This document shows, piece by piece, positions 1 to 11,589 of a stretch of 64,000 nt of DNA. The translations under genes and the position numbers were made by a program. This DNA is from Agapetus fuscipes (taxonomy: Eukaryota; Arthropoda; Insecta; Trichoptera; Glossosomatidae), in NCBI GenBank assembly GCA_951799405.1, contig OX637344.1:10540001-10604000 (forward strand). The letters run 5' to 3'. The number at the start of each line of letters is the position of its first letter. Positions within the stretch are counted from its first letter, which is position 1. The notes below the pieces were generated by a model. That model was not told where the DNA came from, did not search any database, and saw only the letters and a program-made list of their open reading frames with translations.

Positions 1-684
1 GCATCTCCATAAAGGAGCCGCTATGGGGAATTGATATAGGTGATTTGCCATTATCGTGAAGTGTGGAATTATTGGCAAACAAAGTACACAGAAGATTAGC
101 TTTGTCCGGACCGGAGTGGGCTAATGTGCCATCAGGCTTAGTTAGAGGAGGAAAGGACGAAGCGCAAAAGTTACGACTAATCAGAGCAGACAAAGACCAG
201 AAAGATCGATTTCCGCTGGGACAGGCGGAAAGTTTTTGGCTTATTCTGAAGTCGTGATAAAGTTTAGCTCTATTAATGGTGGCTTTACACTCTTTGGACA
301 CTTTGTTGAAGGCTTTTTTATTTGCAGTGGTGTTTGATTTGGTCAAAGTTTAATACGCAGAATTTTTGCGTTTGACCGCAACCGAGCATTCTTGATTAAA
401 CCAGGGATTGGTTTTAGACCGCAAGGGTTTGTTTGTGGATGGAATGAAGTTTTCCATTCCACATTGGACTAACTTAACGAGTTCGTTAGAACATGAAGAG
501 GGGTCATTATGCTTATTGCAAATTTTGTTCCAAGGAAGATCTTTAAAGTATTTCTTTAAGCCGTCCCAGTTGGCCGACTTATAATGCCACATTTTCCTAC
601 TGGTCTTCACGAGCAGTGGGCGGGGTGAAGTGACAGAAGTGGACGTTGTCACCAGGCAGTGATCAGATGATCCGAGAGCGGCCG
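1..684 (-). mobile_element. Jockey-like LINE, 3' side of a split copy (linker before the RT)
   Basis: Translating the minus strand gives the segment that joins endonuclease and reverse transcriptase in jockey-superfamily LINEs. The end of the endonuclease, read as LGSSDHCLV, lies near 645-675. It is followed by a Trp-rich stretch with NPWFNQEC near 400, then SFWSLSALISRNF and FPPLTKPDGT further left. The reading breaks at stops and frameshifts near 350, so it is a dead copy that runs off the left edge. Its other half resumes at 3728-4750 beyond a nested element. Superfamily placement is from motif recognition; the exact clade is not resolved. Confidence 0.8.
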
Positions 685-770
685 TGACCCTTACCTTATA
701 CCTGTACTGTACTGTACTGTATCCTGCCGCCGTTCCACTAGGGGTGGCCGGTACCTCCGCAGATGCGCCT

Positions 771-1322
771 CTACTTTTTTCTGTCCTTACAAACCACTTT
801 CATTTCCTCAAAATTCATCACCTTTTTCATACATACTCTTCTCTTATTCTCACTCTGCAGGTTCCATTCTTTCGCAATCTCACCTATTTGGTCTAACCAT
901 TCTTTCCTCGGCCTTCCCCTTCCGCGCTTTCCTCTGACATTTCCTTTATACACTTTCTTCGTTAGTCGTTCATCATCCATTCTTTCGAGATGTCCGAACC
1001 ATCTCATCGTACTTTTTTGTACTCTCATTCTCATATTCTCTTTTATACCACACTCGTTCATCACCCAATCATTACGTACTCTATCATTCAGTGTCTTTCC
1101 AGCCATTGCTCTCAAGTAAGCCATTTCAACCGTACATACTTTACTCAGTTCACATTCATTAACTGTCCACGCCTCACTTCCATACATCAATGTCGGAACC
1201 AATATGCCATTGTGGACCGCCAGTCTCATATTCTTCGTAAATTTCCTATTTCTTGCAATTCTTCCAATCGTTCCCATTACACTTCTTCCTCTACTAGCGC
1301 GCTTTTCCAATTCTTTCGTCAA
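771..1322 (-). pseudogene. RTE-like LINE C-terminal domain
   Basis: Continues the reverse transcriptase in a different frame: TLMYGSEAW, then MRWFGHLERMDDERLTKK, the basic GKRGRGRPRKEWLDQI, and KKVMNFEEMKVVCKDRKK before the stop. This tail is characteristic of RTE-like elements. It is the key for recognising four other relics in the window (30585, 32340, 33418 and 56319 regions). Confidence 0.85.
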
Positions 1323-2863
1323 TTTCCCATTCGACTCAAACTTGCTTCCCAGATAATCAATTCTTTCACGACCTCCACTCTTGTTTCATTCAGTCTTATC
1401 TCAATTTCCTCGCATTCCTCAGTCCTGTCAAACACTAATACTTTCGTCTTACTGGCATTCACTTTTAAACCGTTCTTACTAAAAACATCATTCATTTTGG
1501 TGAGTATCATCTGGAGCTCCTCCGCTGTATCAGCCAACACTACGGCATCGTCAGCATAGAGAAGAACTCCAACTTTCGTCTCACCCACTTTCACACCATA
1601 ATGAGAAATTTCTGCTTCTTTTATACAATTGTCCATGATTATGTTAAATAACCACGGACTCATTACACACCCCTGTCGTACTCCCTTGTAAACATCAAAC
1701 CATTCGCTACATTTACCATTCACTCTTACACACGCCAAACTATTTTCATAGATAGCGCGTATCCCATTCAAAAGCTTGCCGTTCACACCGTACTTTAGGA
1801 GTACTTTCCACATCATACCTCTGTCCACCGAGTCAAAAGCCTTCTCGAGATCCACAAAAGCCGTGTAGACCTTCCGACCCACAGCCAGATGTTTTTCAAC
1901 AATCTGTCTGAGAGTGAAGATCTGGTCTACACACCCTCTTCCTGGCATAAAGCCAGTCTGGATATCAGAAACCTCATGACCGGTAGACAGTCTCACTTTT
2001 TTTATGAGAACCTTACACAATACTTTACCAGCTATACTGAGAAGACTGATGGGCCTGAAATTTTGGCAGTCCTTTTTGTCGCCTTTTCCTTTGTAGATAG
2101 GAACAATGACCGCCTTTTTCCAGTCCATCGGCACTATACTCTCTTTCACACACATCTTGCACAGTTCAAACATCCATTCAACCATGCATTCCCCAGCACA
2201 TTTGATCATCTCAGCATTCACACCATCATTCCCAGCAGCTTTTCCATTCTTCAGATCATTTATACTTATTATCACATCCTCTTTCACAATTTCTTCATCG
2301 CTGTCATTATATTCAACATCATAATCGTCTCTTTCGCCCTGGCCATATAAATTTTTAAAATATTCATTCCATCTCTTCCTTACATCACTTTCGTTCCACA
2401 GCAAGATTCCCTCAGCGTTTTTAATGCCTGGGGTGGTTGATCCGCGACTTTCGTTTTTATCACGCACCCAACTCCAGAATGATTTTTTATTGGTGAGGAA
2501 ATTCTGCTGCGCTCTCTCATTTTCCTTACTTTCTATTTTCATCTTACTTTCAAAGACGACGGTTTTGGCTCTTCTTTTTGCTTGCTTATACATCTCTTCT
2601 AGAGCTTGATTTTTCCTATCATTCAGCCATCTATTAAAAGCATTCTTCTTCTGTTCAATAGCTTCTTTCACTTCGTCATTCCACCATGCATCACCTCTTC
2701 TTTTACAGACCTTCGCTTCACCACAAACAGATTTCGCACATTCAATCATATTTTCTTTCATTTTTGACCACATTTTTTCAACACATCCTTCTTCTTTTGT
2801 TTTTTTTAACTCATTGTGGTTAAGTCTTTCATTCATCTCTTGTACTTCATTTGTACTTTTCAT
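1319..2863 (-). pseudogene. RTE-like LINE reverse transcriptase domain
   Basis: Open for 514 codons. The catalytic palm is clear: FVDLEKAFDSVDR in the first aspartate block, GVRQGCVMSPWLFN, and LLYADDAVVL carrying the YADD box, followed by GLKVNASKTKVLVF. The frame ends at 1319 with an out-of-frame tail where a YLGS-type block would be expected, and the protein continues in another frame in the next ORF. This is the second frameshift. It copies element RNA at the nicked target in living relatives; here it cannot give an intact polyprotein. Confidence 0.88.
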
Positions 2864-3644
2864 TTGTACTCACCAATTCCTTTTGTGCTCTTCTTTTTAC
2901 ATCTCCTATCATTATTCTCGAGCACAGCAAATAGTGGTCTGTGTTCAGCACAGCTCCACGGTATACTCGAGAATCTCTTACATCCCCTCTCATTCGTTCA
3001 TCCACACAGATGTAGTCAATGATTGTTCGGTTGCCCGCTCTGTTCTGCCACGTATACAAATGTATACTTTTGTGGTTGAACCAGGTATTCGATGTAAAGA
3101 GTCTATGCTCCATACATAGGCTTATAAGCGCTCTACCGTTATCATTGGCTACACCTTTACCACTCGGTCCTACCACATTCTCGCTATCATCTTGTCTCAT
3201 ACCTACCCATCCATTAAAATCTCCTAGTAGAATCGTTCTTTCATTCTCTTCTTTCTTTCTCATAACAATGTTAACTTTCTCCCAGAATTCTTCTTTCACT
3301 ACCCTGCATTCTGAGTCCACTGGGGCGTAGCACGCAATCAGTAGAACTTTCATCCGTCCAAATCTCATTCTCACTAACAATATTCTCGGAGAGACTCTTT
3401 CATACTTAGTAATGCAACCTTTCGCTTTTTCATCAATGATAACACCTACACCCTGTCTCTTGTATCCATCTTTCACCCCACACCATACAAAGAATTCACC
3501 ATTTACCATTTCCTTTTCTCCATCTCCTATCATTTTCGTCTCAGTCACACATAGAACTTTTATTCCTCTCTCTTTCATAATATTTGAGATTTCCCTCTCT
3601 TTACAGTCATTCCAGTCCCTCACGTTCCACGTTGCAAACTTCTA
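2847..3644 (-). pseudogene. RTE-like LINE endonuclease domain (APE type)
   Basis: Reads from FATWNVRDWN at the N-terminus, preceded by an in-frame TAG at 3642-3644, through VTETK, then LLGDFNGWVG and finally NTDHYLL. These match the catalytic blocks of exonuclease-endonuclease-phosphatase LINE nucleases, which nick target DNA for target-primed reverse transcription. The 258-codon open frame starts at Met 3623, but the conserved TWNVR block lies just before that Met, so the Met is not the natural start. The frame ends at 2847, where a short duplication around AGTACAAATGA shifts it relative to the reverse transcriptase. Similar domains are often annotated as craniofacial development protein 2-like. 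Confidence 0.85.
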
Positions 3645-3727
3645 TTCCTCTTTCTTCGCATACTTTCTTCTCACGCATTCTTTTCGTCGCTCGCACACTT
3701 CTTCAGCCTTCCTGACAGAATCAGCTT

Positions 3728-4750
3728 TGACCAAAATACCCATGTGGTTTATTTGTAAGAAATAAGTCAAGGAGGTTGGAACGATGCCTTTGAACATCGG
3801 GGATTCTTGTTGGATCAGAAACAAGCTGGGAGAAGCTGTGGAAGCTTACAAAGTGTTCAGCCAAAGTTCCGGCGAAGTCCGTGGATCCAGAAAATTTCAA
3901 CCATGAAACATTGTGGACATTGAAGTCCCCGAGGATCACAATCTCCGCGGATGGGTGACGAAGCCAAAGAGTAGCCACAGATTGTTCTAAGTACTCAAAC
4001 AGCGAAGATGTGTCTGATGTACTCGAGTTAGGGGAGCGGTATACGCATGCATAAAATCTGATAATAGAAGAGATATACACACGCACCCACAATGTATTAA
4101 AACGGGAATCCTCAATGTTATGCAGTCGTGTGCTGTCTAAGCTGGAACGTGCATAGACACAGACACCACTTTTGGGTTTGAAATTGCTCTCGAGGATGTA
4201 ACCTGGGCAGCGAAGGTGGTTATCATCGGAGGGAGGAGAGATCTGTGTCAGTGAGGAATAGTAGATCAGGGTGAAGGGACTGAAGGTGATGGAAGACAGG
4301 GTTCAAATTGCAGTTGAGACCACGTATATTGCAGAAGTCAACACTTAGAATGGTCCTCTTCTTTTCTGCTGGTCTTGAGGTGGGAACTGTGTGTGTTGGC
4401 AGGACCGGATGATTCGGTGGACGTGGCACAGGAAGACAGATATGTTGCTTTCGCTGCAGACATAGATGAACTTTACGACCGGCACGTTTCCCACGATAGT
4501 GTTTCTTGTTATCAATCAGTGATGACTTGGGTGAATGACATCTGACAGTTGTATGTAAACAGAGATCTGTCAGAGTCTGTTGTCTATCATTGATGACACT
4601 TGTACAGTGCTGCCAACCCACTAATTGTTCAAATGTATACATGGGTATACAGCAGAAAAGATTAAGTAAATGTTGCTTGCAACAATAGGTAGGTACTAGA
4701 GAAACTTGTATTTTTATAAATTTAAAAAGAATAAGGCACTCTGCTGGCAC
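3728..4750 (-). mobile_element. Jockey-like LINE, 5' side of the split copy (endonuclease)
   Basis: The minus strand reads NIRGLNCNLNPVFHHLQS and LHPDLLFLTDT (4223-4340), then in another frame GYILESNFKPKSGVCVYARS, FYACVYRSPNSS, IVILGDFNVHN and LDLFLTNKPHG (about 3721-4210). These are the successive blocks of a jockey-type endonuclease. One frameshift lies near 4225. The last part, with the SSDH motif, is at 645-675 beyond the nested RTE-like element. Bases 4340-4900 probably hold its degraded upstream region. Confidence 0.8.
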
Positions 4751-4904
4751 TCAAAACAGAAAAAAATGTTCACTGTCACTTCACACAAAGATTCAGAGGA
4801 AATCACCCACTTTGCAGCGCTTTTTCACAAAAAAAAGACATAAAAACAAGCAGAGCTCTGACAGGTGTACTGGCAGCTACAGAGCGCCATCTGTCAATGA
4901 TGCC

Positions 4905-5021
4905 CTGTCAACCCTGCAACTTTTGCTGACCTTTCTTGAAACAGGGGTGGCATTGGCAAAGTGAACCATTTTTTACAGTATGGGTGGCCAGCCTCGTACC
5001 AACCTATAAGTCAAGGAACTC
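4905..5021 (-). repeat. Family A fragment (5' part)
   Basis: Minus-strand copy of family A: on the plus strand CCCTGCAACTTTTGCTGACC, a GAAACAGGGGTGGCATTGGC block, and ACCAACCTATAAGTCAAGGA at the right end, which is the complement of the family's CTTGACTTATAGGTTGGT start. The 3' half is missing. Confidence 0.8.
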
Positions 5022-5460
5022 AAAGCAACAATAAACCAAATTTACACACATTTTTTATTTTCCCCGATGCAAAAAAAACTTTAATGCTAGGATATCACCA
5101 TGCCATCAAATCAAATTGAATCTTCAATGCCCGCTGAAACATCTGAGATCTTATAGTGAGTACAGCTGATTCCAGGACCAGCCTCTACAGATATGTGGTC
5201 TCCAATTTGGTTCCACTCTTTACTTACCTTGAAAGGGACTAAGCTTTTTCTGTGTTGAGACATTGAAGAGGTGTCGAGCGATGAGAAGAAAAATCTTGTT
5301 GGCGATAGAATTTCTTGATGACACTTACAAATTTTTATGTTCCCACACTTTTCTACCAAAGGGGAATAGAAGGAATAAACCAGCTGTAAGAGAGTTACAA
5401 AAGGGCATGTAGAAAATTGTTGTTGAGTTGCTATGGTAATGTTGTTTGATTGCTACAGAC
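5022..5460. other. No gene seen
   Basis: AT-rich sequence with a minus-strand open frame of 82 codons (5111-5359) that has no recognisable motif. Nothing else could be supported. Confidence 0.4.
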
Positions 5461-5702
5461 CAGTACCCTTAGTACGAGTTGCAAAACTTGAGTAATGTAA
5501 AGTTTACGGCAATTATTAAAGAGTGATTTCCCCCACAATCTGCCGTTTTTGTTTGTTTGAACTTGATTTTCTTCATCACTGTAACTCTTTTGCTAAGACC
5601 ACAAAGTGTAAGAAACAAAAACGGCAGATTTTGGGGGAAATCACTCTTTAATTATTGCCGTAAACTTTACATTACTCTTTGCAACTCGTACTAAGGGTAC
5701 AG
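5461..5702. mobile_element. Fold-back MITE with about 90-bp inverted arms
   Basis: Arms at about 5462-5554 and 5613-5701 are inverted copies with few differences, starting GTACCCTTAGTACGAGTTGC and containing TGCCGTTTTTGTTT. The unpaired centre is about 58 bases. No convincing target duplication was found. A decayed half-copy of the same family lies near 58340-58410. Confidence 0.8.
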
Positions 5703-6009
5703 GGGTATCCAACTCGTGTAACTTACTTGCTTAACTTATTGCGCAATAACTATTGATGTCGGCGTGGGCTGGATGAAAGGCTTACGCGGGCTACAATGTG
5801 GCACGCGGGCCGTATGTTGGACAGGCTTGCTACAGACCCTACAGGCCTTATTCATTAGATTCTTGAAAACAAAAGTCAGGCCACTATTTTATATGAGAAA
5901 ACATACTTTTAAAACGGATTTAATATTAAAACCTTTCATAAATAATGGGGTACTAGTTTCCGATCTTTTTAAAAAAAATTTTTTTTAATAGAATTGTGAA
6001 GAGGAATGG
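5703..6009. other. No gene seen
   Basis: Holds a 74-codon plus-strand open frame (5764-5988) without recognisable features. No repeat family was recognised here. Confidence 0.35.
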
Positions 6010-6205
6010 AATTCACCAACCTATTTTGCCTGGCCAATTGTTTTCATGCGAAAGCAGAAGCTTGTGTGCATGCAGTGACATCTGTTGAACCAGGGTCGAA
6101 GTTATTGTCAATAGAACAAGGCCGGGCTCGAAACGGCGTTTGCCAAATCCGAGTCCAACGCCTTACCCCTCAACCATCCCAGCATCATCATAGTTTTTGT
6201 GGTTG
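6010..6205 (-). repeat. Family C SINE, tRNA-derived
   Basis: The minus strand has a tRNA-like head: TGGTTGAGGGGTAAGGCG (A box region) and GTTTCGAGCCC (B box region). The body matches the copies near 8528 and 54575 (plus strand GAAGCTTGTGTGCATGCA). The head resembles a serine-type tRNA, but it is not a tRNA gene. Confidence 0.75.
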
Positions 6206-6242
6206 TTATGCCCATAGACAACCTGTGATGTAGCACCACTGG

Positions 6243-6769
6243 AAAAATTTGGGATGTTCTATCGAATTGGAAAAATTAGGACATAAGAGATAAAACAGGT
6301 GAATCAGTGTAACAGAAAATTTTATTTTCCAGAAATGCACCAAAGGCTAATTTTATTGTTTTATACATGTTAGTCTATAGACTGTTAAATGTAAAAATCT
6401 ATAAGTACTTCTTTATTAATAATACCTTAACTTAATTACAAAAATATGACAATTTGGATTGTCGCTTTTGTATAAACTTATGACAAATTTAATAATATGA
6501 CTACGTCCATTGATATACCCTTTTTTGTTAATTATTGTCAGATTTGCTAAGCAACTTATTTTAAATACAAACTAACATTGTGTAGAAGTTTATGACCTTT
6601 TCGATTCAATAAGGATTAGTAAAGGTGATATCAGATTGTCTGCAAACATTCAAAATAAAATGAACCGAAAACAGTATTGTAAAAAGTAAAACAAAGTCAT
6701 TAGCATGTGTGATCTGCTTCAAAAGAGAAGACAGGATGCGCCGATGAAGTTGGCATTTAGTTCCAAATT
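6243..6769. other. AT-rich, no gene seen
   Basis: No open frame or repeat family was recognised. Confidence 0.4.
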
Positions 6770-6875
6770 TATCTTGACCTCACGAGTCTAGGTGATTGGA
6801 GTACCTACTTAGCAACCAAAAACAGAATATTGGTTAACTATTAGCCCAACAACCTGGCTGAATGATGTGACATTT
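6770..6875 (+). repeat. Family L fragment
   Basis: Shares TTAGCAACCAAAAACAGAAT and an AACCTGGCTGAATGATGTGA block with the other family L copies in the window. No termini or coding sequence identify its class. Confidence 0.55.
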
Positions 6876-6997
6876 TTTTCTCAATTTTTTTGTGATGACT
6901 CCATTCACTTTGTATTAAATTGTAAGCTACCAATTCAATCCAAATATATTTAAGACACATTTCAAAGCTGGTCAAAAAAAAAAAAAGATTAGGCTGA

Positions 6998-7112
6998 TTT
7001 ATTTGGTGAGCGCTATTTTTGTGTGTATCACACCTCAAGAGCCCTCTGCAAGCTTGGTCGTCGCTGTAGAAAGCGCCAATTCTCAAGCAAGACCCAGTTG
7101 TTGTAAGGCTGA
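6998..7112 (-). repeat. Family E SINE, 3' part
   Basis: Plus strand carries ATTTGGTGAGCGCTATTTTT, CAAGAGCCCTCTGCAAGCTT and TCAAGCAAGACCCAGTTG, the body of family E. The tRNA-like head is missing from this copy. Confidence 0.7.
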
Positions 7113-7828
7113 CTGGACCTTTTAATGACCTTCAATGAATTCTCTAAAAAAAATTAAGTTTATCCTACACTTATTCTATTTACATACATCACATTTCATA
7201 AGCAAATTATTTATTCTATATAATTATTATGTATTTAGGTACATAGGATTTTGATTAATATATTTAAATAAATAAAAATTACCGCGATACAAGGATCCTA
7301 ATGAATGATAGCGACATTTGAGCGTGTGCACTGTTGTGTTAATCAGGGTTACCAACTGTTAAAATTAATGGGAAACATTTTGTTTTTGTTCAACAAATTA
7401 TACCTTCATTTTTAAAACAACCTCCCTGACAATACGTTTTACAACTTTTAGGCATGTCAGCTTTTATATGGAAACATAAAATAACATCTGCGAGCCAAAC
7501 AACACAGCTGACTTCATGGTGAACTGTCAAAAGTGTTTTTTTATTGTGCACAACACATTATCCTAATTACAGTGCACCCTCACAGCTATCAACACGCTGG
7601 GAGAAACTCTATCGCTAGATTTTTAAATCTTAATAAATCACACTCAAAAATGTCTATATTAGACTTATTTAAGAGCTTTATATTTTGAGTCACAGGGTGT
7701 TGCGACAACATCAGTATGGCTTTTCGGTAAATTAAATAAATCATCTACTCGTCTTCAGGTGTAGTCGTCAGGCACATACAACCTGTAGCCCTCCAACAGG
7801 GTGGGGCTGTCAATTAAGCTGTTGACGA
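7113..7828. other. AT-rich, no gene seen
   Basis: No supported gene or repeat; scattered short repeat-like words only. Confidence 0.4.
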
Positions 7829-8085
7829 CTGATAGGTTGGTAGGAGGCTGACCCCCCGTGCTGTAAAAATTGGTTCACTTTTGCTAATGCCACCCTGGTT
7901 TCAGGGAAAGGTTGTAGGAGTTGCAAGGCTTATGTTCATGTGAGTTTTTTTATTTTTTATTTGTATGCACACATGCAAAATGTGTAGGCGCAAACCTAAA
8001 TGTGCCTGTTTGGGGGCATGCATTTAATATGAGCCTAAAATGTACACATATCTTTGCAGCTTAGATTATAGATAGATAGATATAG
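7829..8085 (+). repeat. Family A copy, nearly full length
   Basis: Starts GATAGGTTGGTAGGAGGCTG and ends CTTAGATTATAGATAGATAG, so it shows both conserved ends and the short tail repeats of family A. Confidence 0.85.
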
Positions 8086-8527
8086 ATGACCTGATGAGAG
8101 AGCGCCACCATAAGGTTGTGTCACAATATGTCGCTGGTAGTGTTTTCAACCACTTTCATTACGATCTATGTATCACAATAACAATGAATTAATAAAAATA
8201 CTCAAGAAGTATAAATTGCCTACTAATAGAAAATATTTCATCTGAAAATAAGCACCAAAAATATATTTCATTTATAGAACATTTATTACTTTAATGAACC
8301 CTTAATATTATTTTAATATCTGTCCTGCAGACTTTTACATATTGAGTAAAATATATATTCAAAAAATAAAATTACATAGTTTATTCTCTAAAAATAATAG
8401 CAATATTTGTTTTGGTTATTTACATACTTATTAAGGGGAAAACATCACATTCTTCTATGCCAGATTCATCAGCAACTCTTTGAAAAATCAGGAAATTTGT
8501 GTAGATGAATGCAGTTTTTAACTACTT
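8086..8527. other. AT-rich, no gene seen
   Basis: Very AT-rich; nothing recognised. Confidence 0.4.
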
Positions 8528-8725
8528 GGCGAAAAAAACATTGCCTGGCCAGTTGTCTTCATGTGAAAGCTGAAGCTTGTGTGCATTCAATGGCATTTGT
8601 TGAACCAGGCTCGAAGTTATGGTCAAGTGGGCTAGACGCAAGATTCGAACCAACGTTATTCGGTTACAAATACACTCTAGCCGAACATGCGCCTCTACCC
8701 CTCGGCCATAACACCGACTATTTAG
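8528..8725 (-). repeat. Family C SINE, best-preserved copy
   Basis: Minus-strand head with ATGGCCGAGGGGTAGAGGCG (A box region) and GGTTCGAATCT (B box), body containing the complement of GCTGAAGCTTGTGTGCATTC. The tRNA-like head suggests an internal RNA polymerase III promoter in its ancestor. Confidence 0.8.
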
Positions 8726-9509
8726 TAACACATAAAATTGATAATAACATCTTGTTTATTTCTAAGCAAGCCATTCGATGATTCGGGTTGCGAGTACTTT
8801 AAGCCTTTGAGAAATCGGTAGCAGAATTTTTAGCTACAGAAAAAAGAATTATAAAAATTCAAATTAGATTCATAGTACAAGGTTTTTATTGTAAAAAATA
8901 TTTAATGATTGGCAAGAATCTATATTATTAATACATTATTTAATGATATTTTGGCATCAAACATATTATAATTCACATAATGTGAATACGGAATGGCACT
9001 TTTATACTATAAAGAAGTACAATGAATGTGTTTATTTGAATATAAATATGTTTTTTTTTTCATTTTTATGGACTTATATAATTTTTCTAGTAGCGAGCGA
9101 TACATTTTTCACTACACACCATCAGTTTTGTCGGTGGCCATTTTAAAAAAAATAAAATTGTAAGGATGAATGCAGTTAAGAAGCTTATTAAAAAAATAAC
9201 TCATATTTTTTACAATGGCAGAGATTTGGGTAGGCAAAAATATGAAAAATTTGCAGTTTCCAGAAAATCAAATATCTAAATTTGAGTTTGTATATAATCA
9301 TGTATCTACCACCCATTTCAAAGTCTACAGAAATTTAAAATCATTTCAGATAAGTTACAATTGAATCTATTTTGTATTTGATTCAATAAGGCAACAGCTA
9401 TTTGCCTGTATTGAGATTTAAGCACTGACCAGTGGAGTCAGAAAATTTCAAATTTTCCTCATTGGGGTCACGTCATAGGTCTAAGCGACCAAAAATAAAA
9501 TATAGCTTA
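8726..9509. other. AT-rich, no gene seen
   Basis: Contains only short open frames and a family L-like trace near 9415-9500. Nothing firm. Confidence 0.35.
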
Positions 9510-9787
9510 GGGGCCGTCCATAAATTACGTCATCGATTTTGGCCAATTTTCGACCCCCCCCCCCCCCTTACAATCATCCTATAGTCATTATCTAATGACC
9601 CCCCCCCCTCTTGCTGTAATAATGGATGAGCTTAATAATTAATAATGTTATATAACTTGCATACTATTTTGTAGAAATTGGTATTTACAAGAACAATGTC
9701 ACTTTTGATACTCGTACATCATTTGCCATCATCCGCAGACCAGACCCCCCCCCCTAAATGCGAATGACGTAATATATGGACAGCCCC
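9510..9787. mobile_element. MITE, PIF/Harbinger-like, with C-homopolymer tracts
   Basis: Terminal inverted repeats GGGGCCGTCCATAAATTACG and, read from the other end, GGGGCTGTCCATATATTACG, each followed by TCAT. A 3-bp TTA flanks both sides (9507-9509 and 9788-9790), the target size of Harbinger elements. The interior has three runs of 9-14 C. This terminus is widespread in invertebrate MITEs. Confidence 0.82.
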
Positions 9788-9884
9788 TTAGCTATTTGCA
9801 TAGCGACCCCACAAAGAGAGCGGTTATAATTTCTTTCCTGGCTATTTCCATAAAATCTATATGCAAGCTTACAAGTCATAATTG

Positions 9885-9960
9885 TCAACCAGCTGATTTA
9901 GGGAATCGAACCAGTGACAATGGTTCGCATCGGTTTAGACCACTGGACCAATGGTAGTGT
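9885..9960 (-). repeat. tRNA-like SINE head fragment
   Basis: Minus strand carries TGGTCCAGTGGTCTAAAC and GGTTCGATTCCC, spaced like A and B boxes, but no cloverleaf could be drawn and the flanks look repeat-derived. Confidence 0.5.
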
Positions 9961-10127
9961 GTAGTGACTATTGCTGACTAAATATATATGATATATTTTT
10001 TTATAGGATTAGTAAGTAAGTAGTATACAAAATAAAAGTTTTTTAATATCACACATTTTTCATTTTACTATCAATAAGTAAACTATAGGATTCTCTTCTT
10101 CAACTAATGAAGATAAGCAATAATTTC

Positions 10128-10452
10128 CCTACCCCAAGTATAAAAAATTGCATAAATTCCCCTCTACCCTCTAAATAGATTTATTAACCTCATTCACTGT
10201 AAAAACTTGGTTCACTTTTGCCAATGCCACCCCGATTTCAGGGAAGGTCGGCAAAAGTAGCAGGGTTTATGTTCATTTGGGGTTTGGATTTACATGCGCC
10301 TGCTTGTGTGTGGGTATGGATTAAAATGAGCTTTAAGTGTCAATAGGTATATCTTTGCAACTTAGATTATTGATTCACCAGGGACTCTGTCCTATCTTCC
10401 ATTGATTTTTCTATTTACGCCATAGAAGGGGAGTTCATATAATTGTTTTATA
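10128..10452. mobile_element. Family M MITE, split by a family A copy
   Basis: Inverted ends of about 35 bp: AAGTATAAAAAATTGCATAA on the left and, from the right end, GAGTATAAAACAATTATATG, each leading into CCCCTNTA. The middle (10196-10373) is a family A insertion, so family A moved here after family M. Confidence 0.7.
10196..10373 (+). repeat. Family A copy nested in family M
   Basis: Has CTTGGTTCACTTTTGCCAAT near its start and TATCTTTGCAACTTAGATTA at its end; the extreme 5' block and part of the middle are deleted. Confidence 0.8.
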
Positions 10453-11264
10453 CTCGAGTTACAGTTTTTTTTTAAATTAAGTGAAATAATATTCGCAAAC
10501 AAGTTTTCAGAAATGCCTTTTACTTTTTATAACATTTCTAACAAATATCTACATCTTAAAATGATACAAAAATTGTGCTCCAAAATAAATTTCATATTTG
10601 ATAAATAGATTTTTACCTACATTTGAAAATAATGTGACCTACCTGGCTGCAGGCACATAAGGCTCCATAGAGACAAAAAGTTTTTTTTGTAACAATGTAA
10701 AAATATATTTGTGAAGGGGATTGAAGTTTTTTAAAAAATGAGATAAACGTACGGAAACACAAAAAAATAAAACTGAACAAGTGCTGAAACATTTTTTTGA
10801 GTGTAACTTCTAGTAGTGGACTAATTATAAGGAAATACTCGTGAGAAACTTGTAAACCACAGGATTTTCACACTTTTTTAGTGTTTTCTTTCGTAGAAAA
10901 TAGGTGCATTTATCTGAGAAACTTACGTAATCTTAATATGTCACTTATTCAGTTTTATCGTTAAGGTATCAATATATTTATTTAATCTTCAATAAAAATA
11001 CAAGATTTCTCCCTTTGGTTGTATGACTCATATTTTTTACTTTAAAATCTTCTATGGAGCACTTACTCTTGCCCAGTTGTTAAAATATATAGAGCCCGAT
11101 AGAACCAAAGACAGCAATCTAGTGCTTTTTCGAAAACGAGTTAAACATATATAAATGATTAGAAAATGCTTTCCTATGTTTCTACATATTTGATTTTCGA
11201 AAACCAATCCTAGATTGCCCCCTTTGATTTCAGACGACTCATATATTAATAATATAATCGCTGT
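10453..11264. other. AT-rich, no gene seen
   Basis: Nothing recognised apart from short AT-rich runs and small open frames. Confidence 0.4.
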
Positions 11265-11378
11265 ACTCACAAACAATGCTAAGCGTGAATCCTAAGTGAG
11301 CAATTGTTGTTTATAAATGCAAGCACCAAACAGATGCTTAGCGCGGTGAGGTTTCCAAGCATTGTTTATGAGTAGCGG
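11265..11378. repeat. Small inverted-repeat unit
   Basis: ACTCACAAACAATGCTAAGC on the left is inverted as GCATTGTTTATGAGTA on the right, flanking about 60 bases. It may be a tiny MITE; no target duplication was seen. Confidence 0.45.
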
Positions 11379-11589
11379 CCTTAGTCTCCAATGACAATGA
11401 ACTAAAAGTATAAATTTTATTCTAAGACTACAATTATCTACAAAATAGTATTGTTTCAACAATGGCAAAAGACTTATTCAAAAGTAATAATAACAATAAA
11501 TATAAAATCAATATTTGTTTTTTTTTGCCCTCCATCTCTTTTGAAGAAATTAGGAAAGTGTACATTTTTTTCTGTGTAAAATTGAAACC

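Larger units (their letters stand above)
690..3727 (-). mobile_element. RTE-like non-LTR retrotransposon, nearly full length, inactive
   Basis: About 3.0 kb, close to the usual RTE length, with an AP-type endonuclease, a reverse transcriptase and a C-terminal domain in order on the minus strand. The 3' UTR is only about 60 bases and ends in ACTGT/TACAG-type repeats at 708-720 (plus strand ACTGTACTGTACTGTA), typical of RTE tails. The element sits in the same orientation inside a jockey-like LINE, whose endonuclease is cut just before the SSDH motif. TGACC occurs at both junctions (685-689 and 3728-3732) and may be the target duplication. One in-frame stop and two frameshifts make it non-autonomous. 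Confidence 0.88.

Noticed and set aside
763..2350. Plus-strand frames of 118-189 codons over the RTE-like LINE
   Set aside because: They are antisense to clear endonuclease and reverse transcriptase coding sequence.
5461..5461. 8-bp target duplication for the fold-back at 5461-5702
   Set aside because: The flanking 8-mers do not match, so a hAT assignment could not be supported.
9541..9750. C-tract as a real regulatory poly-C element
   Set aside because: It lies inside a MITE with TTA duplications and is explained by that family.
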